64,000 nt of DNA from Agrobacterium larrymoorei (GCF_030819275.1 NZ_JAUTBL010000002.1:1428501-1492500); one strand, 5' to 3'. Positions 1 to 8,924 are shown, numbered from the stretch's first letter. Program-made: numbers and translations. Notes: a model not told the origin generated them from the letters alone.

Positions 1-295
1 TCCATCTGAACGTCACAACGATTTCGACAGGCAATAAGCCGTTCTATCAGCGTGCGCCGTCAAGCTTTTACACTCTTGTCGAAATTAAGATCGCAGAGCT
101 GACAGCTCCAGCGCAACGCCCTGGATTAAGCGCTTGTTTTTTCACACACCTATGCGCTGCACGTATGGCAGGTCACAGAATTCGCCTTGGTTTAGCCTCT
201 TTTTGCATTTGCCTTCGTCACACATTTTTAATAGATGGTTGCGCCACGGGACGCGCTGAAAGAGCCGCCCGAAGAGTGAACACGCTGGAGTAATC
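1..295. other. No assignable gene at window start
   Basis: One forward frame is open from position 3 to a stop at 291-293, but its translation has no recognisable domain and its composition does not look like a protein end. I assign nothing here except the likely promoter and leader of the 33-residue ORF that starts at 296. The left neighbour lies outside the window. Confidence 0.5.
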
Positions 296-397
296 ATGGA
301 AGAAACCGCTCAGAAATCCTGCTGGGGTGTAACGTTACGCGCACTCGCAGGCTTCGCTGCTTTTCTCGCATTGACCTATCTTTTTGGTACACCGTAA
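296..397 (+). CDS. Small single-pass membrane protein, 33 aa
   Basis: A short ORF of 33 codons plus TAA. It starts at ATG with a TGGAG ribosome binding site at 285-289. The first 15 residues are polar (including KSCWG), followed by a hydrophobic stretch of about 16 residues (ALAGFAAFLALTYLFG), which would make one membrane segment ending in TP. A hairpin terminator follows 31 bases after the stop, so this is a self-contained transcription unit. I do not recognise the family. The case rests on the binding site, the membrane-like composition and the terminator. It could still be a chance ORF in the leader of another transcript. Confidence 0.55.
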   Translation: MEETAQKSCWGVTLRALAGFAAFLALTYLFGTP

Positions 398-428
398 GCA
401 TCTCACTTTTTTAAAAAGTTTTTTTCGT

Positions 429-463
429 AAAACAGCGCGGCCTCCCGAGAGCCGTGCTGTTTT
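429..463 (+). terminator. Rho-independent terminator after the 33-aa ORF
   Basis: A 13-bp stem pairs AAAACAGCGCGGC (429-441) with GCCGTGCTGTTTT (451-463), with one G-U pair and a 9-base loop. The 3' arm ends in TTTT. It lies just downstream of the 33-residue ORF. Confidence 0.8.
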
Positions 464-687
464 CGTTCTGAGGCGCCCTATAGCGCCGTAAATCGGTTAG
501 GATGCCAAACGACGCTCCATCTTCTTTGAGTCTAGGAATCGTGCCCTCTGAAAATTGGTTGCTGTTTGGGCTGACGCTGTCGTCGCTATAGCGCTACCGA
601 CACAGTTTTGGCCGCTTTTTGATATGGTTCGTGCCGAGCGCTTCCGATAAAGTTGCACCAATAGGTCTATACATAGGGCATCCCAGA

Positions 688-2091
688 ATGTTTCTTTCCG
701 TCTTCGACGTGTTCAAAATCGGCATCGGACCTTCGAGCTCCCACACCATGGGGCCCATGTCGGCCGCCAATCGCTTTCTTGAACTGATCCTGTCGGATGA
801 TTGGCCACGGCCTTCGGGTGCCGCCGTATCTGCCATCAAGGTCAGCCTGCACGGCTCGCTCGCCTTTACCGGCATTGGACATGGATCGGGCAGAGCTGTG
901 GTTCTGGGGCTGACAGGGGAGAAGCCGGACAAGGTCGATCCAGATGCCATGGACGGCATTATCGCTGCGGTCGAGCGCACCGGTCTCGTCACGCCGCCCG
1001 GTCATCCGTCCTACGCCTTTCGTCCAGACGAAGATCTTGTGTTCGACAAGAAGAATCCACTTCCCGGTCACGCCAACGGCATGACTTTCTCTGCCTATGA
1101 CAATCAGGGCAGGATGCTTTTGAAGCGCATTTATTATTCCGTCGGTGGCGGCTTCGTGGTGACCGATACCGAGCTTGACGCCATGCGCCAGCGCGGAAAG
1201 ACGGTCGATAACGGCCCGAAAGTGCCTTATCCCTTTGCTACAGCAAAGGAGATGCTGGACATGGCAGCGCGCTCGGGCCGGACCATCGCTCAGATGAAGC
1301 GCGCCAATGAAGAGACGGTGATGAGCCGCGACGCGCTGAACAGCCGCCTTGACCAGATCTGGGAGGCCATGAACGGTTGTATAGAACGCGGCCTGAAAGG
1401 CGAGGGCATTATGCCGGGCGGTCTGAAGGTTCGCCGCCGCGCGCGCTCTATCCATGATAAGCTCAACGCCGAATGGCGCAGCAACCGGCTTAATCCCGTT
1501 CTCGCCAATGACTGGTTGAGCGTTTATGCCATGGCGGTGAACGAAGAGAATGCCGCTGGTGGTCGCGTCGTAACAGCTCCCACAAACGGAGCTGCTGGTG
1601 TCGTGCCAGCCACCGTGCGCTATTTTCGCCACTTCCATGAGGATGCTTCCGTCGACGATATTCGCGACTTCCTGCTGACGGCAGCCGCGATTGGCGGCAT
1701 CATCAAACACAATGCCTCTATCTCCGGGGCGGAAGTCGGTTGCCAAGGTGAAGTGGGTTCTGCGGCTGCTATGGCGGCGGCAGGTCTGGCAGCGGTTATG
1801 GGTGGCTCGCCGGCACAGGTGGAGAATGCCGCCGAGATCGCGCTTGAGCATCACCTTGGCATGACATGCGATCCGGTCGCAGGACTGGTGCAGGTACCGT
1901 GTATCGAGCGCAACGCCCTTGGCGCGGTGAAGGCCGTCACGGCTGCGTCTCTGGCTTTGAAGGGAGATGGGGAGCATTTCGTCCCACTCGATGCCTGTAT
2001 TGAGACCATGCGTCAGACGGGCAATGATATGAGCGAGAAATACAAGGAAACCTCTACCGGTGGCCTCGCGGTCAATGTCGTGGAATGTTGA
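688..2091 (+). CDS. sdaA: L-serine ammonia-lyase (iron-sulfur, single chain)
   Basis: Deaminates L-serine to pyruvate and ammonia in the cytoplasm. The chain is 467 aa, the usual length for a one-polypeptide enzyme with the beta domain first and the alpha domain second. The N-terminus carries the family signature [14 protein letters not shown], which fixes the ATG at 688; an upstream in-frame extension to 619 would come before this conserved start. Three cysteines at about 352 (GCQGEVGS), 394 (CDPV) and 405 (CIERNA) are the expected [4Fe-4S] ligands. The gene is preceded by about 220 bases after the previous terminator. The intergenic region to the next gene contains an imperfect hairpin at 2113-2135. 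Confidence 0.95.
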   Translation: MFLSVFDVFKIGIGPSSSHTMGPMSAANRFLELILSDDWPRPSGAAVSAIKVSLHGSLAFTGIGHGSGRAVVLGLTGEKPDKVDPDAMDGIIAAVERTGLVTPPGHPSYAFRPDEDLVFDKKNPLPGHANGMTFSAYDNQGRMLLKRIYYSVGGGFVVTDTELDAMRQRGKTVDNGPKVPYPFATAKEMLDMAARSGRTIAQMKRANEETVMSRDALNSRLDQIWEAMNGCIERGLKGEGIMPGGLKVRRRARSIHDKLNAEWRSNRLNPVLANDWLSVYAMAVNEENAAGGRVVTAPTNGAAGVVPATVRYFRHFHEDASVDDIRDFLLTAAAIGGIIKHNASISGAEVGCQGEVGSAAAMAAAGLAAVMGGSPAQVENAAEIALEHHLGMTCDPVAGLVQVPCIERNALGAVKAVTAASLALKGDGEHFVPLDACIETMRQTGNDMSEKYKETSTGGLAVNVVEC

Positions 2092-2155
2092 CATTTGATG
2101 GCGCGATTGTTTGACGGGCGCTTGACGCGTCCGTCGAAACGGCATTGATAGCGGC

Positions 2156-2590
2156 ATGGCTCTACATCTGATCAAGCTTTGCGTCGGCGCGGATTCCATC
2201 GAGGATTTGCGCGAATGGGTGTCCCAACGTTCTCTCACCGCAATGGCGGCTGGGCTGGAACCGCACAGCGTCCACACCACACGCATGATCCCAAAACGCA
2301 TGGAGGAGTTGCTCGACGGCGGCTCACTTTACTGGGTGATCAAGGGGCAGGTACAGGCCCGTCAGAGACTTCTCGACATCCGCTCATTCACCGGCGGCGA
2401 CGGCATCACGCGTTGCGATCTGGTTCTGGGACCGGAAGTCATCGAGACTTCACCTGCCCCAAAACGGCCTTTCCAGGGATGGCGTTATCTCAAGGACGAG
2501 GAAGCCCCGCGCGATCTGGGCGGCGCAGGCATTGCGGAAGACATGCCCTCCGACCTGCGGCGGGAACTTGCCGAGCTCGGGCTTCTGTAG
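2156..2590 (+). CDS. DUF1489 family protein
   Basis: A 144-aa soluble protein matching the alphaproteobacterial DUF1489 family by its opening (HLIKLCVGADSIEDL) and by the motif TRMIPKR near residues 43-49, with a conserved YWVIKG at about 60. No signal peptide or membrane segment is visible. The function is unknown. It lies 64 bases after sdaA on the same strand, so the two may be co-transcribed. Confidence 0.85.
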   Translation: MALHLIKLCVGADSIEDLREWVSQRSLTAMAAGLEPHSVHTTRMIPKRMEELLDGGSLYWVIKGQVQARQRLLDIRSFTGGDGITRCDLVLGPEVIETSPAPKRPFQGWRYLKDEEAPRDLGGAGIAEDMPSDLRRELAELGLL

Positions 2591-2655
2591 CGCTCAAGAA
2601 CATCAGACAACCCGTTTCGCGTGGAGCGACAACAAACCTTGCCTCAAAACAGGAA

Positions 2656-2684
2656 AACCGGCTCCGGGGGCAACGGAGCCGGTT
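2656..2684. terminator. Convergent-gene terminator hairpin
   Basis: Perfect 11-bp inverted repeat: AACCGGCTCCG at 2656-2666 and CGGAGCCGGTT at 2674-2684. Read on the minus strand, the 3' arm is followed by TTTTCCTGTTTT, so it best serves the protease gene coming from the right. It may also stop transcription from the DUF1489 gene. Confidence 0.75.
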
Positions 2685-2821
2685 CTGGGGCAGGATCGAC
2701 ACGGGGTAGAGCGACCTGCCTAAACCTTGGAAATACGTTCTGTGAACGTGTGCGCTTTTTCTACGTCCACTGTTCGAATTGCGCCGGGCTGCGGAGAGGC
2801 GTCCTGACGCTCACCTTGCGA

Positions 2822-3433
2822 TCAGTTCTTGATGCCGGCAACAGCGTTGACGTTGCGGCCATCCTGAATTTTCACCCAGCGGCCTGGATTGGCAGAATCC
2901 TGGCGCTTCAGATAGGTGTACTCGGTGTCCGACCAGTCCATGACCTTATTGCGCAGGTTGTCGAGAATGAAGTCACCGCGGTCTGTGCGAACGGTCAGGA
3001 CGGCGTGGCCCGAACCATTTGGCTGCAGAACGACGGTGATCAACAGGTTGGAGGCGGAGATGCCTTTGTTCATCAGCATCTTGCGCTTGAGAAGCACGAA
3101 GTCTTCGCAGTCACCCGCGGTGGTCGGGTAGGCCCAGCGCTCTTCGACACCATAGAGTTCCATGTCGGTCGCTGGCGTGATGGTGGTGTTGACCGTGTAG
3201 TTCACGTCCAGCATCATCTTCCAGGTTTCTTCCGTCAGCCGCAGCGGGCCCATGTCTGCCGAGGTCGGCTGGCATTCGCTCTGGTAGGTCTGGCAGAACT
3301 CGTAATGCCCGATCGGAGGATTGGCCTTTCCGATAATTCGCATTGCTGCACCGGGCGACGCTTCTGCCTGCTGGGCGAATGCGCCAATGGCCAGTGCTAA
3401 AATCGTAAGTCCCAAACGGCTGTATTTTTTCAT
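2822..3433 (-). CDS. Periplasmic transglutaminase-like cysteine peptidase (BTLCP/LapG-like)
   Basis: A 203-aa protein with a clear signal peptide (residues 1 to about 25, KKYSR then a hydrophobic run ending in AEAS). The bacterial transglutaminase-like cysteine protease core (PF06035) is seen in AGDCEDFVLLKR with Cys109, GSGHAVLTV with His143, and FILDN with Asp158, which form the catalytic triad. LapG of this superfamily cleaves a surface adhesin under c-di-GMP control through LapD. No lapD or adhesin gene is nearby here, so the substrate is unknown. The start is ATG at 3433, with the AGACAAG-like sequence of the complementary strand upstream. Confidence 0.88.
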   Translation of the reverse strand: MKKYSRLGLTILALAIGAFAQQAEASPGAAMRIIGKANPPIGHYEFCQTYQSECQPTSADMGPLRLTEETWKMMLDVNYTVNTTITPATDMELYGVEERWAYPTTAGDCEDFVLLKRKMLMNKGISASNLLITVVLQPNGSGHAVLTVRTDRGDFILDNLRNKVMDWSDTEYTYLKRQDSANPGRWVKIQDGRNVNAVAGIKN

Positions 3434-4017
3434 ATCTTGTCTCCCCGTTGTGAGGAGGACAATGCCATTGACATTTTGATCGCAGGCAAAAAACCGTGCT
3501 CAAATTCGAGCTTAAATTAAGCAAAAACAACGGCTTATTTGATGATTATTTGAATGGAATTTGAATAGTATTTTAGCAATCGAGTTAGCGCCTTCGCTGA
3601 GCGAAAGCTGCAATTTGCCAATATTCCGGTGCCTGTTGCGGGAAATAGGGTTAACGGACGTAACGGTCTAAGTCCGTGATGGGGCAGCTCTCAACCGCTT
3701 ATTAATTCTATTTCGGCTCTGAAAACACGCGTCCAACGACTAAATTGACTTAAAATTCTTCTTTTGATTGCAGAAAAAATCGCAATTCAATCATCTTTTT
3801 TTGCGTTTTTTCCTGAATTTTCTTTCGAATCCCGTTTTGGAGCAGGTCGATATCCGGCTCTCGGGAAGCGTCTGCGTCGTTTTTGACGATGAGGTTGTTT
3901 GGAAAGACGGCTCGTTACGAGTGCTGTTTACAGGTGACAGGCAGAGCTCAAGTTCATCTGCAACATTGGCGCATGGTCCGGGCGAGATCAGCCGGAAAAG
4001 GCGATGACCACAAAGCA
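3434..4017. other. Gene-free AT-rich gap
   Basis: Roughly 580 bases without a convincing gene. The middle part (3530-3560 and 3690-3840) is clearly more AT-rich than its surroundings. Open frames exist (for example 3768-4007, beginning with TTG), but none has a ribosome binding site plus a recognisable product. It must hold the promoter of the BTLCP protease and could hide a small RNA, which I cannot show. Confidence 0.5.
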
Positions 4018-4051
4018 GCAAAAAACCGGCAAACGCCTGGCGTTGCCGGTT
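4018..4051 (-). terminator. Terminator of the PilZ gene
   Basis: On the minus strand AACCGGCAACGCC pairs with GGCGTTTGCCGGTT (one bulged base) and is followed directly by TTTTTTGCTGC. It lies 24 bases beyond the stop codon of the PilZ gene. Confidence 0.85.
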
Positions 4052-4075
4052 CTGAAATTCTATCGCGAAAAAGTG

Positions 4076-4681
4076 TCAGAGAAACTCGATCAGCGCGTCC
4101 TTAGACTGAACACTGTCGAACTCGATCGCAACGCCTTCCATGAAATGGCGAACGATACGTCCGCCCATATTGCCCAGACGAACGGTGGTGCCAAGCGCCG
4201 GGCGCGGGTCGATCTCGATAGCCGCACCGGAGAGCGAAAGGTCGATGATGCGGCAAGCAACTGTATTGCCGTCGTTCAAGAGAAGCGAGGCATTCGCATG
4301 TCGCGGCGTCAGGCGGTCATGACGTCTGTCTTCCGGCAGACCGAGCGCTTGACGTTTAGCGATCCACGCCAATTGAGCGGCGAGTTTCTCGCGCTTGCGT
4401 TCCGTCGCAGCGATCGCAACCGAGAAACCGTCGGCGGTCAATTGCGTAACCTTGCCTTCGACGCGGCCGATATGCTGCAGATAGATGATGATACGGTCGT
4501 TGCGGTTAGGTCTGGCAAAACATGTCAGCCGCGCGCTTTCTGCCGTCATTTCCGTGGCAGTGCAGTCAAACTCATCTTCCGTCGGCAACATAAGACGTCC
4601 GGAAAGACCGACGGTAACCGGTGGTTCAGCGGTGTCGACTGATTTCGAAACATGGGTGTGTGCGAGATTTGATGAAAACAT
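4076..4681 (-). CDS. Two-domain PilZ protein (c-di-GMP receptor-like)
   Basis: A cytoplasmic protein of 201 aa from ATG at 4681. An in-frame TTG at 4714 would add 11 residues, and neither start has a good ribosome binding site. The N-terminal half (about 20-95) has a PilZ-like beta-barrel pattern but lacks the binding arginines. The C-terminal half (about 115-200) has RRHDR (the RxxxR motif) and DLSLSG (the D/NxSxxG motif), which are the c-di-GMP ligands. The layout suggests a degenerate plus an intact PilZ domain. It is followed by its own strong terminator and reads in the same direction as the BTLCP protease. Confidence 0.85.
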   Translation of the reverse strand: MFSSNLAHTHVSKSVDTAEPPVTVGLSGRLMLPTEDEFDCTATEMTAESARLTCFARPNRNDRIIIYLQHIGRVEGKVTQLTADGFSVAIAATERKREKLAAQLAWIAKRQALGLPEDRRHDRLTPRHANASLLLNDGNTVACRIIDLSLSGAAIEIDPRPALGTTVRLGNMGGRIVRHFMEGVAIEFDSVQSKDALIEFL

Positions 4682-5012
4682 TGCCAGCGCTATGTTGCAT
4701 GAAGAAAAAGACAAGCCATGTTTTACTACGGGCGGGTTAACAGACTGTTTTGTCGTACACCAATATTTGAGGAGAATGACGAGATATCATCGAAGGACCG
4801 CCGCTCGACTGTCTCGTTCTGGCGCAAAACTGTTATGCCCCGAAATAGGCGTTCGTGTGAGCGCAAATCGAACGATAGAGATGACCGTTTTCATCTTGAA
4901 CTCAGGCATCTGGTGATGTGGAAAGAGGCCGTATCAGGCTTGTAGCGCAATCGCGCCGCTTTTATTTGCACGGACCTTCCTATATTGCTCGCGTAGGGTC
5001 GAACGATATGAA
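4682..5012. other. Intergenic region between divergent PilZ and rhomboid genes
   Basis: About 330 bases that must contain the divergent promoters. A forward frame at 4718-4945 encodes 75 residues with many Arg and Ser and no recognised motif; I do not call it a gene. Nothing else is evident. Confidence 0.45.
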
Positions 5013-5789
5013 ATGGAAATGAGAATGACGCATCATGAGGGCGGTGAGTTGCAAGAGCCGCAAGACGATCGCCCGCCGCTCCAGAAGCAACCCATTTTCA
5101 ACCTTCCATTCATTCTGGTCGCTGTTCTCGGCTTTATGATCGCCATCCAGGCGGGTTCTGCCTATCTGATGTCGGATGAGACCTACGGTGCTTTCCTTTT
5201 CACCTTTGGCTTCATCCCGGCGCGTTATACCATTCCCTTGGCGCAGCAAGGCCTGGAATGGCTCTGGACGCCGCTGACCTATTCCTTCCTCCATGGTGGT
5301 GTTGAGCACATCCTGTTCAACGGACTATGGCTGATGGCGTTTGGTGCGCCCGTCGCACGCCGCATCGGCACGCCTCGATTTATTCTCTTCTGGATAATTT
5401 CTGCGGCGATTTCCGCTTTTGGTCATGCGGCTCTTGATTGGAGCAGCATCACGGTTCTGATTGGTGCTTCCGGCGTGGTCTCAGCCCTCATGGGTGCAGC
5501 TTGCCGCTTCGCGTTTCCGCCCCGCGGGCAGCGTTATCATCCGTCCTTCGGCCACCTTCTTCCGCGCCAGGGTATTTTTCAAGCGCTGACCAATAGAACG
5601 GTTTTGATCTTCACGATCGGGTGGCTCGCGGGTAATGCGCTGATTGCCGTTGGCTTCCCCCTGTTTGGTGATGTCGGCGGGGAGGTGGCGTGGGACGCTC
5701 ACATCTTCGGTTTCTTCTTCGGCTTCCTTTTCTTCGGCCTGTTCGATCCAAAAGCCGCGCCGGAAAACAAAGCTGCCTCAATCGATTGA
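5013..5789 (+). CDS. Rhomboid family intramembrane serine protease
   Basis: A 258-aa integral membrane protein with about six hydrophobic segments. The rhomboid signatures are present: SFLHGGVEHILFNGLWL around 91-107 (oxyanion His and Asn), the catalytic serine in GASG at about 153, and the catalytic histidine in WDAHIFGFFFG at about 230. The first 30 residues are a charged cytoplasmic tail. Three in-frame ATGs (5013, 5019, 5025) compete. GGA at 5015-5017 sits at good spacing for 5025, so the mature start may be four codons downstream. Its substrate cannot be told from context. Confidence 0.9.
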   Translation: MEMRMTHHEGGELQEPQDDRPPLQKQPIFNLPFILVAVLGFMIAIQAGSAYLMSDETYGAFLFTFGFIPARYTIPLAQQGLEWLWTPLTYSFLHGGVEHILFNGLWLMAFGAPVARRIGTPRFILFWIISAAISAFGHAALDWSSITVLIGASGVVSALMGAACRFAFPPRGQRYHPSFGHLLPRQGIFQALTNRTVLIFTIGWLAGNALIAVGFPLFGDVGGEVAWDAHIFGFFFGFLFFGLFDPKAAPENKAASID

Positions 5790-5990
5790 AGTCTGTTCGA
5801 GAGCGCCTTGCGTCTTTTCGGACGCTCTAAATCTTTAAATCTACGCATCCTGATTTTCTGGCCGATACTGTAGCCTGAAATTCAGTTGCTTTCCCCGTCG
5901 AGGGAGCGCAAAAATTTGAAGACGGTGCTTCGTTCTCAGGGAGGAGACTTGAGTGCGATAGCCGGGCGGCAACGGACAAGGGAGGTACGC

Positions 5991-6425
5991 ATGCCGATTT
6001 TTGTGAAAGAAATTCTCGATCTCAAGGGTAGGGAGGTCGTGACGGTCGATCCCGATATGACGATCGCGGATGCTGCCGTGACGCTCTACGAGCATTGTAT
6101 TGGTGCCGTCGTTGTCACCGACCACAAGGGTGCAGTCCTTGGCATCTTTACAGAGCGCGATCTCGTGCGTGCCGTGGCCGCCAAAGGCTCAGCAGCCCTG
6201 GAAACCAGGGTTTCCGACGTGATGACCAAGAATGTGACCCGCTGCAACGAAGAAACCACCACGGACGATCTGATGGAGATCATGACGGGCGGCAGGTTCC
6301 GTCACCTGCCGGTAGAGGCCAATGGGCGTCTGGCAGGCATCATTTCCATCGGTGACGTGGTCAAGGCCCGCATCAGCGAGATCGAGACGGAAGCGGAGCA
6401 CATCAAAGCCTATATTGCAGGCTGA
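5991..6425 (+). CDS. CBS-domain protein
   Basis: A 144-aa protein made of two CBS domains (about 10-65 and 75-135), with typical VGAVVVTD-like and GIISIGDVVK motifs. Stand-alone CBS pairs usually bind adenine nucleotides and act as energy sensors; the partner is not known. The start is ATG at 5991 with a strong GGGAGGT site at 5980-5986. An in-frame upstream extension to 5886 has no comparable site. A hairpin terminator follows. Confidence 0.9.
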   Translation: MPIFVKEILDLKGREVVTVDPDMTIADAAVTLYEHCIGAVVVTDHKGAVLGIFTERDLVRAVAAKGSAALETRVSDVMTKNVTRCNEETTTDDLMEIMTGGRFRHLPVEANGRLAGIISIGDVVKARISEIETEAEHIKAYIAG

Positions 6426-6456
6426 TGAGCGTTGGTCTTTGAGCGGGTAGATGAAG

Positions 6457-6478
6457 GGCAGGCACTTAGCCTGCCTTT
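6457..6478. terminator. Bidirectional terminator between CBS and patatin genes
   Basis: GGCAGGC (6457-6463), loop ACTTA, GCCTGCC (6469-6475), then TTT. It sits between two convergent genes and can form on both strands. Confidence 0.7.
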
Positions 6479-6485
6479 CATACTG

Positions 6486-7436
6486 TCAGGGTTGAAACAC
6501 CTGCTGCATGCGCTTCAATTCGGGAATTCTGGAACGGGTCTCTTCATAGCCCTGGTCGATCGCCTCGGCAGCGCGATGGAATTCCGAAAGACCGATCTGG
6601 CTGATACGCGGATGAAGCGTCAAATCAGGCGGATCGCCAGCCAGTCTCGCCCGTGAAATACGATCCTGAATGATGTTGAACGCCTGAACCATGACGCCTG
6701 GCAAGCCTATCCTGGATGTGGCTGTGATCGGCGTTTCGGCCTCGCTTTTGCTACCAGTACCCGCACTGTGTTTGACTACGGCAGAGCGACCGAAGATATC
6801 GTAATTGAGGTTGACCGCAACGACCAGAGCTTGCTCATGGGCGCGGCAAACGGAGACCGGTACCGGATTGACGAGGGCGCCATCGATCAGCGTCCTGCCG
6901 TTGCAGCGCACCGGTTCAAAAATGCCGGGCAGGGCATAGGATGCGCGAAGTGCGGTGATCAGATTGCCTTGGTGAATCCATACTTCGTGGCCGGTGCGCA
7001 GTTCGGTCGCAACCGCGATAAAGGGATGCTCAAGATCTTCGATGGTGAGGCCTTCGAGATGCTCCTGCATGCGCTTGGTCAGCCGCAGGCCCCCAAACAG
7101 TCCGCTACCGCCAATCGTCAGGTCCAGCAGTCCGGCAATGCGGCGCATAGTCAGTGAGCGGGCAAACTCTTCCAGTTCGTTGAGCTTTCCGGCCAAGTAG
7201 CAACCGCCGACAAGGGCGCCGATGGACGTACCGGCAATCATGCCGATCTTCACCCCGGCTTCGTCGAGTGCTCGCAGCACGCCAATATGCGCCCATCCAC
7301 GAGCAGCGCCGCCACCAAGCGCCAGTGCTATGCGATTTGGGGGAAGTGTTGGCTTCGGCGCAGGCGTGATTTTCTCCAGGGTGCCGAGTGTCGTCGCGGA
7401 CGATGGATTATCGCGGTTTATTCCCCATCCAAGCAT
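6486..7436 (-). CDS. Patatin-like phospholipase (RssA type)
   Basis: A 316-aa protein with a patatin domain from about residue 35. It shows the oxyanion glycine loop GGGAARG (41-47), the nucleophile motif GTSIG with Ser71, and the catalytic aspartate in DGA with Asp185. This fits the bacterial RssA/YchK-like acyl hydrolases. The first 33 residues are Pro/Thr-rich and poorly structured; no signal peptide is evident, so it is probably cytosolic or membrane-peripheral. The C-terminal part has a helical stretch from about 235. It lies 100 bases downstream of hisI on the same strand. Confidence 0.92.
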   Translation of the reverse strand: MLGWGINRDNPSSATTLGTLEKITPAPKPTLPPNRIALALGGGAARGWAHIGVLRALDEAGVKIGMIAGTSIGALVGGCYLAGKLNELEEFARSLTMRRIAGLLDLTIGGSGLFGGLRLTKRMQEHLEGLTIEDLEHPFIAVATELRTGHEVWIHQGNLITALRASYALPGIFEPVRCNGRTLIDGALVNPVPVSVCRAHEQALVVAVNLNYDIFGRSAVVKHSAGTGSKSEAETPITATSRIGLPGVMVQAFNIIQDRISRARLAGDPPDLTLHPRISQIGLSEFHRAAEAIDQGYEETRSRIPELKRMQQVFQP

Positions 7437-7532
7437 TCGACGCCTCCCACTTGCATCTCCCGCGAACCGCGAGTCTCCTCAAGGATTTGTCACATGATCG
7501 TAGCAAAAGGCAAAGAAATCGAAAAGATTCCA

Positions 7533-7549
7533 CTCCTCAAGATGAGGAG
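7533..7549 (-). terminator. Hairpin overlapping the hisI stop codon
   Basis: Perfect 7-bp stem CTCCTCA (7533-7539), loop AGA, TGAGGAG (7543-7549). The hisI stop at 7537-7539 lies inside the 5' arm as read on the plus strand. Downstream on the minus strand comes TGGAATCTTTTCG, so the T run is six bases away. It is a weak terminator candidate or a 3'-end stabiliser. Confidence 0.4.
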
Positions 7550-7998
7550 GGTGAACCATAGGTTGTTTCCGGGTCAAAATGCCGCTTGTCGTCAGTGATT
7601 GTGGTTATCGCGCTTTCGTCTTCCATCGTCACTATGCGGTAGAAGCAGGAACGGCGGCCAGTGTGGCAGGTGGCATCGTGTCCAGCGACGGAGACCTTCA
7701 GCCAAACGGCATCCTGATCGCAATCCGTGCGGAACTCGCGAACCGTCTGAAGATTGCCGGAGGTTTCACCCTTCTTCCAGATCTTGTCCCGCGAGCGGCT
7801 GTAATAATGCGCAATGCCCGTTTCCAGCGTCAGCTTCAGCGCCTCCGCATTCATATGCGCGACCATCAGCAACTCACCGTCTTTGATGTCGGTGACGACC
7901 GCAGTCACGAGACCATTTGCGTCGAACTTCGGCGAGAACGGCCCGGATGCTTCCAGCGCCACCTTATCGGACGGCGCGGCTGGGAAAATGGCGGACAT
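7537..7998 (-). CDS. hisI: Phosphoribosyl-AMP cyclohydrolase
   Basis: Opens the adenine ring of phosphoribosyl-AMP in histidine synthesis. The 153-aa single-domain form lacks the HisE part. Signatures are visible: [19 protein letters not shown] near 63-81, the metal-binding DCDQDA near 92-97, and three zinc-site cysteines in DCDQDA, ATCHTG and SCFY. It lies 30 bases downstream of folE, so the two probably form one transcript, with no other his gene in the window. Confidence 0.95.
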   Translation of the reverse strand: MSAIFPAAPSDKVALEASGPFSPKFDANGLVTAVVTDIKDGELLMVAHMNAEALKLTLETGIAHYYSRSRDKIWKKGETSGNLQTVREFRTDCDQDAVWLKVSVAGHDATCHTGRRSCFYRIVTMEDESAITTITDDKRHFDPETTYGSPSSS

Positions 7999-8028
7999 GA
8001 GATCCTCTGTGAGAGGGTGGCAACCGAT

Positions 8029-8655
8029 TTAGCGGTTGCGCACCATGGACATGAAACGAGCCTGCTCGGCAGGATCCTTCTTGAACGCGCCGGTGAAGCT
8101 CGTCGTCAAAGTCGTGGAACCTTGCTTCTGAACACCGCGCATGGACATGCACATATGTTCGGCGTCGATCATCACGGCGACGCCGCGAGGCTTCAGCGTC
8201 GTTTCGATCGAAGAGGCGATCTGTGCCGTCATCGTTTCCTGGGTTTGCAGGCGACGCCCGAAAATCTCGACGACGCGAGCGATCTTGGAAAGGCCAAGAA
8301 CCCGGCCATTCGGCAGATAGGCGACATGCGCCTTGCCGGTGATCGGCACCATGTGGTGTTCGCAATGCGAGAAGAAAGGAATGTCACGCACGAGAATGAT
8401 GTCGTCATAGCCGCCGACTTCTTCGAAGAATGTGCCAAGAACATCCTTGGCATCGAGGTCGTAGCCGGAGAACAGTTCGCGATAAGCCTTGGCCACGCGC
8501 TTCGGCGTGTCGAGCAAGCCTTCACGGGCCGGATCGTCGCCAGCCCAGCGCAGAAGGACGCGTACGGCATCCTCGGCTTCAGCCTGCGTTGGTCGCGCTT
8601 TTGTCACATCGTCCGTCGCGCCAGCGCCAGGAAAATTCTTCACGATTGCATCCAT
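8029..8655 (-). CDS. folE: GTP cyclohydrolase I
   Basis: Makes dihydroneopterin triphosphate from GTP, the first step to folate. The 208-aa length is typical. Zinc ligands and active-site motifs are present: [40 protein letters not shown] and [13 protein letters not shown] with the third cysteine. The ATG at 8655 has a GGGAG site nearby. A perfect inverted repeat in the leader abuts this site. It is the first gene of a folE-hisI pair. Confidence 0.96.
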   Translation of the reverse strand: MDAIVKNFPGAGATDDVTKARPTQAEAEDAVRVLLRWAGDDPAREGLLDTPKRVAKAYRELFSGYDLDAKDVLGTFFEEVGGYDDIILVRDIPFFSHCEHHMVPITGKAHVAYLPNGRVLGLSKIARVVEIFGRRLQTQETMTAQIASSIETTLKPRGVAVMIDAEHMCMSMRGVQKQGSTTLTTSFTGAFKKDPAEQARFMSMVRNR

Positions 8656-8667
8656 TTTTTAACTCCC

Positions 8668-8688
8668 GGTGTGGTTCAAGGCCACACC
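8668..8688 (-). promoter_or_regulatory. Inverted repeat abutting the folE ribosome binding site
   Basis: On the minus strand GGTGTGG, loop CCTTGAA, CCACACC is followed at once by GGGAGTT, the folE ribosome binding site, and then the ATG. The stem is a perfect 7 bp. It could be an operator or an RNA hairpin affecting initiation. Confidence 0.4.
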
Positions 8689-8924
8689 TGAACACGTCCT
8701 GCAACGACGCTCGCGCGCCACGTGCTGCTATCTGGTTGTTTTTCCGAATTTTGGCAAGAGTGTGCGCGCCTTGCCTCCATTATTTCATCAAACCTTGATG
8801 TACGGATAGTGAGTTAACATATTACGTCCGCCAAGGGCAGCAAAGCTTTTCCCAGAGCGACACATCGTTTAGAAAATGATGACGGCGCTCGACTGTTCTC
8901 GAGCTTTTACGTGAGATATCGACC

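Noticed and set aside
3..293. Frame open from the window edge to 293 as a possible gene end
   Set aside because: The translation has no plausible structure (scattered Cys, Arg, His) and no recognised family; the left context is missing.
667..2301. 544-codon open frame antisense to sdaA
   Set aside because: It mirrors the codon bias of sdaA on the other strand, has no domain, and the sdaA product is unmistakable.
2621..3400. Long forward ORF across the BTLCP protease gene
   Set aside because: Antisense shadow; the minus strand has a signal peptide and the complete Cys-His-Asp triad.
3768..4007. 80-codon ORF in the gap downstream of the PilZ terminator
   Set aside because: Begins at TTG without a site, and its translation looks random after an AT-rich start.
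4718..4945. 75-codon ORF in front of the rhomboid gene
   Set aside because: No ribosome binding site, Arg/Ser-rich composition, no family match that I recognise.
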